Shown here: positions 40,915-43,176 of the stretch, piece after piece
How the letters are laid out: every line of letters begins with the position of its first letter
Position numbering within the stretch: position 1 is the first letter of the stretch
Assembly (NCBI GenBank): GCA_964345775.1
Contig: CAYFSO010000012.1
Span: 1 to 43,176 of the forward strand
DNA from: M55B154 sp964345775
GTDB taxonomy: Bacteria; Spirochaetota; UBA4802; UB4802
Length of the DNA: 43,176 nt
Direction: 5' to 3'
The notes under the pieces: model-generated
Told to the model about the DNA's origin: nothing
The model's input: the letters and a program-made list of their open reading frames with translations, nothing else
Databases searched by the model: none
Position numbers and translations under genes: made by a program

Positions 40915-41949
40915 ATGGGAATAACATACAGGGATTCCGGGGTTGACATAGACGGCGGCAACAGGTTCGTTAAGCGGATCAGTGATATGGTAAAGTCTAC
41001 ATTCAATGACCGGGTCATCACTGATATAGGGGGATTTGGTGCCCTTTTTTCAGCAGGGTTCCCGGAGCTAAAGGACCCGGTACTTGTTTCGGGTACAGAC
41101 GGGGTGGGTACCAAGCTGAAAGTTGCCCAGATGATGAAGAAGCACCACACCATCGGTATAGACGCGGTTGCCATGTGCGTGAACGATATCGTGGTATCCG
41201 GGGCGCGGCCGCTGTTCTTCCTGGATTATATCGCGTGCGGGAAACTGAACGAAGATGTGATGGTGGACGTGGTAGGCGGCCTGGCCGAGGGCTGCAGGCA
41301 GGCCGGGTGTTCACTTATTGGCGGAGAGACTGCAGAACACCCGGACGTGATGAACCCGGAGGATTATGATATCGCGGGGTTTTCCGTTGGGGTGGTGGAC
41401 AGGGCGTCCATTATTAACGGCAGCGGCATCAAGCCGGGTAACGTGATAGTTGGTCTGCCCTCAACGGGGATACACTCAAACGGATTCTCGCTGGTGCGCA
41501 AATTATTTTTTGGCATGAAGAAGTACACGGTTGACACGAAAATTGAAGAGCTTGGCGGGCCGCTGGGTCCCGTCCTTCTTGAACCTACAAGGATCTATGT
41601 GAACGCGGTGCTTTCATGTATTGAGAACAAGATCAGTCCGCTGGGCATGGTGCATGTGACCGGCGGCGGTTTTTATGAAAATATACCCAGGGTGCTGCCC
41701 CGGAACTGCGCGGCAACAATAAACCGTTCCTCGTTTACCGTGCCCCCGGTATTCAGGGTGATACAGAAAGACGGGAAAGTGGATGACCGCGAGATGTTTA
41801 CCACCTTCAACATGGGTATAGGACTGATGCTGGTATTCCCGGCAGAATCTGCGGAGAATGCTGTCAGCGTGCTTAAAGATGGTGGACATGAACCCGTGGT
41901 AATTGGTGAGGTTACTCCTCGAAAAGAGGATGAAGTTATAATAAAGTAG
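40915..41949 (+). CDS. purM: Phosphoribosylformylglycinamidine cyclo-ligase (AIR synthetase)
   Basis: The 344-residue protein starts MGITYRDSGVDIDGGNRFV, the PurM N-terminus. It has DGVGTKLKVAQMM, GVGIDAVAMCVND-type IGIDAVAMCVNDIV, GGETAEHPDVM, GLPSTGIHSNGFSLVRK and a C-terminal HVTGGGFYENIPR. All of these are hallmark motifs of the ATP-dependent purine-biosynthesis enzyme. It closes the imidazole ring to form aminoimidazole ribonucleotide. The ATG follows an AGGAG at about ten bases. It is followed by a small exported protein after 15 bases. No other pur gene is in the window. Confidence 0.97.
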   Translation: MGITYRDSGVDIDGGNRFVKRISDMVKSTFNDRVITDIGGFGALFSAGFPELKDPVLVSGTDGVGTKLKVAQMMKKHHTIGIDAVAMCVNDIVVSGARPLFFLDYIACGKLNEDVMVDVVGGLAEGCRQAGCSLIGGETAEHPDVMNPEDYDIAGFSVGVVDRASIINGSGIKPGNVIVGLPSTGIHSNGFSLVRKLFFGMKKYTVDTKIEELGGPLGPVLLEPTRIYVNAVLSCIENKISPLGMVHVTGGGFYENIPRVLPRNCAATINRSSFTVPPVFRVIQKDGKVDDREMFTTFNMGIGLMLVFPAESAENAVSVLKDGGHEPVVIGEVTPRKEDEVIIK

Positions 41950-41964
41950 TGACGGGGAGGAGCC

Positions 41965-42336
41965 ATGAAACAGCTGGTATACGTATACATGGCACTCTTC
42001 CTGCTCATTGCAGTACCTCTTACGGCAGCCGATCTTTCGGGAAATTACCAGGCAAGCGGTACCAATCCCGGCGGGAAGGGTTCATATACCGGTACAGTGC
42101 AGATCACAAAAAACGGTGATTCTTACAGGATGGTGTGGGAAGTTGGTACCAGTTATGTTGGAACGGGCATCGTTACGGGTGAATATCTTTCCGTGGCCTA
42201 TGCAGACACAGGGGGCAACTGGTTTGGCGTGGTGGTCTATAAAATTTTGCAGGACGGGAAACGCCTTGAGGGAAAATGGTGCGGACATGAAGGAACGGTA
42301 CTCGGGAAGGAGACCCTTACCAGGAAAACGGAATGA
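41965..42336 (+). CDS. Small exported protein
   Basis: The 123-residue product has a signal peptide (VYVYMALFLLIAVPLTAA) and a mature part of about 100 residues that is beta-rich and Gly-rich: YQASGTNPGGKGSYTGTV, then DSYRMVWEVGTSYVGTGI. The pattern resembles fibronectin-binding-like or avidin-like small barrels seen in other exported proteins. GGAGGAG precedes the ATG. It follows purM by 15 bases and probably shares its transcript. Function unknown. Confidence 0.6.
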   Translation: MKQLVYVYMALFLLIAVPLTAADLSGNYQASGTNPGGKGSYTGTVQITKNGDSYRMVWEVGTSYVGTGIVTGEYLSVAYADTGGNWFGVVVYKILQDGKRLEGKWCGHEGTVLGKETLTRKTE

Positions 42337-42434
42337 ATATGGGTAAGAAAACACATGTAGAAACGCGATGGTCACCGGTGATGCCCGGTGCTGCAGTCAT
42401 GGCATTTGTACTGGCTGATACGGCCGTGGTCTAA
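42333..42434 (+). CDS. Possible 33-residue ORF coupled to the exported protein gene
   Basis: An ORF of 33 codons starts in the ATGA that also ends the preceding gene. It begins MNMGKKTHVETRWSPVM and ends hydrophobic (MAFVLADTAVV). No separate ribosome binding site is visible. It meets the DUF1499 gene end to end (4-base overlap). It contains a short CACCGG/CCGGTG inverted repeat. It may be chance or a remnant. Confidence 0.2.
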   Translation: MNMGKKTHVETRWSPVMPGAAVMAFVLADTAVV

Positions 42435-42880
42435 GAGCCTTCGTTCGCGTTGAACATCTCCCTGATCTTTTCTACCCTCTTCCTGTTTACCCCAAGATCT
42501 GACTGGCCAATACGAGATGCCGACCGCACGTGGATGAGTTTGGCATTGTCATCGAAATAGAATTCAACGTCATCAACGAACCTGAACACGAGCGAGGTAC
42601 ATTCAGCATGGATATAGTTATCATTGTTCGTTATGACCTCCGTCCGTTTCATGTTTTTCAAAACCTCAAGCAATGTGGACTTCGCGTCCTTTATGCTGCC
42701 ACTATATCGTATGGGGTCGATGTAGTGGCTCCCTTCCTCCTGCGAAGACACGCAGTTGGGTGAATCCGGACATTCTTTAAGTGTGCCGTCGGAATGGCCA
42801 GGGTTGGCAGGACGGGATCCCCAGCATCCGGCCACAAGACAGGCGCAGCCTGTTACGGTTAGAATTAACTTTATGCTCAT
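42431..42880 (-). CDS. DUF1499 lipoprotein
   Basis: The 149-residue product has a signal with lipobox LVAGC (Cys about residue 19). The DUF1499 pattern follows: KECPDSPNCVSSQEE, then YIHAECTSLVFRFVDDVEF and IHVRSASRIGQSDLGVNRKR. The family is widespread and uncharacterised, commonly a membrane or lipid-anchored protein. It stands alone on the minus strand at the right side of the window. Family certain, function unknown. Confidence 0.88.
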   Translation of the reverse strand: MSIKLILTVTGCACLVAGCWGSRPANPGHSDGTLKECPDSPNCVSSQEEGSHYIDPIRYSGSIKDAKSTLLEVLKNMKRTEVITNNDNYIHAECTSLVFRFVDDVEFYFDDNAKLIHVRSASRIGQSDLGVNRKRVEKIREMFNANEGS

Positions 42881-43176
42881 TGTATCCCCCGGTATTACAA
42901 ATTTGGTTGTTTCAGCAGTGTTGGTATCAATTATGACTATACACTACCATGGAAAAAATTGCAAAAAGGATATTTTTTTATGACCATAGATCTTTCCTGA
43001 TCACACATCACTGCTCACTCTTCACTCATCCGTGTCCATCTGCGGTTATAAAATGATGGCTCATTCCGGAATGTTGGGAAAAACTATCAAAATTTATTAT
43101 ATGAATATAAATTATTATTAGCCCCCCCAAAGAAAAGCTTATGATATAATAAGGCTTTATCTATATGAAACCGCCC
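42881..43176. other. Right-end intergenic region
   Basis: This 296-base stretch carries no supported gene. It holds repeat copy B. It also has an AT-rich segment with a seven-C tract (43122-43128) and a TATAAT (43145-43150) without a good -35. An ATG at 43165, 12 bases from the edge, could open a gene beyond the window but cannot be judged. Confidence 0.5.
43011..43056 (-). repeat. Dispersed intergenic repeat, copy B
   Basis: This is the second copy of the unit at 40762-40820. CTGCTCACT and TTCAC (43011-43025) lead directly to the core TCATCCGTGTCCATCTGCGG (43026-43045) and then TTATAAAAT. Compared with copy A, copy B lacks about 15 bases between flank and core. The reverse complement (ACCGCAGATGGACACGGATG) is a simple-looking phrase of the kind often dispersed between genes. 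Confidence 0.6.

Noticed and set aside
1..43176. tRNA, rRNA, CRISPR array, transposase or prophage genes
   Set aside because: I looked for cloverleaf-like sequences, regularly spaced repeats and transposase/integrase motifs and saw none.

Overview
This 43.2 kb window looks like ordinary chromosome from a Gram-negative (diderm), peptidoglycan-containing bacterium. The best guess is an uncultured member of the Spirochaetota. The guess rests on several signs: many lipoproteins with loose spirochaete-style lipoboxes, two bactofilins (one beside a LysM-M23 peptidase), a SpoIIE-type phosphatase fused to a receiver, a FecR-domain lipoprotein, many secreted proteins without a recognisable family, and a yaaR-holB-ricT-metG order. 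No rRNA gene settles the phylum, so the assignment is inference. Coding density is high. I saw no tRNA, rRNA, IS element, prophage or CRISPR array.

Layout. 1-2926 (minus) is a housekeeping operon: bactofilin, yaaR, holB, PSP1/ricT and the start of metG. 2927-3535 is the least ordinary stretch. It holds a good promoter, a 47-residue helix-turn-helix mini-protein, several inverted repeats and a strong intrinsic terminator just before the next gene. 3536-6667 (plus) is a signalling-like cluster: a GHKL ATPase, a DUF4325/STAS-like protein with a winged helix, and two unknown proteins, the second tail-anchored. 6668-10512 holds a stand-alone Fis-type HTH, an exported protein, a GNAT acetyltransferase, a SPOR protein, a pseudouridine synthase and an SH3 lipoprotein.

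10691-16827 is rich in envelope genes: pgsA, an Amidase_3 amidase, a GerMN protein, dapF, a polysaccharide deacetylase, an M23 peptidase and a PHP phosphoesterase. 16849-21444 holds an exported protein, a tandem-hotdog protein, an ADP-ribosylglycohydrolase homologue that has lost its metal-binding motifs, and a FecR lipoprotein. 21510-23242 (minus) is queE, a radical SAM protein and a 56-residue protein. 23363-24845 is the second bactofilin with a LysM-M23 endopeptidase, a likely cell-shape module.

24932-31158 holds glyS, a metallo-beta-lactamase-fold hydrolase, a C69/secernin-like peptidase, and a hexapeptide acyltransferase coupled to a GT4 glycosyltransferase. 31148-33906 is a pair of outer-membrane-type lipoproteins, one with TPRs. 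34173-38140 holds a YugP-like membrane zinc peptidase and an orphan RND permease. 38336-42880 holds a receiver-SpoIIE phosphatase, an unknown protein, purM, a small exported protein and a DUF1499 lipoprotein. Two copies of a dispersed intergenic repeat lie at about 40762-40820 and 43011-43056.

Main points for follow-up are the mini-HTH/structured RNA/terminator locus at 3.1-3.5 kb, the GHKL-DUF4325 cluster behind it, the degenerate ADP-ribosylglycohydrolase, and the dispersed repeat that supplies a start codon.
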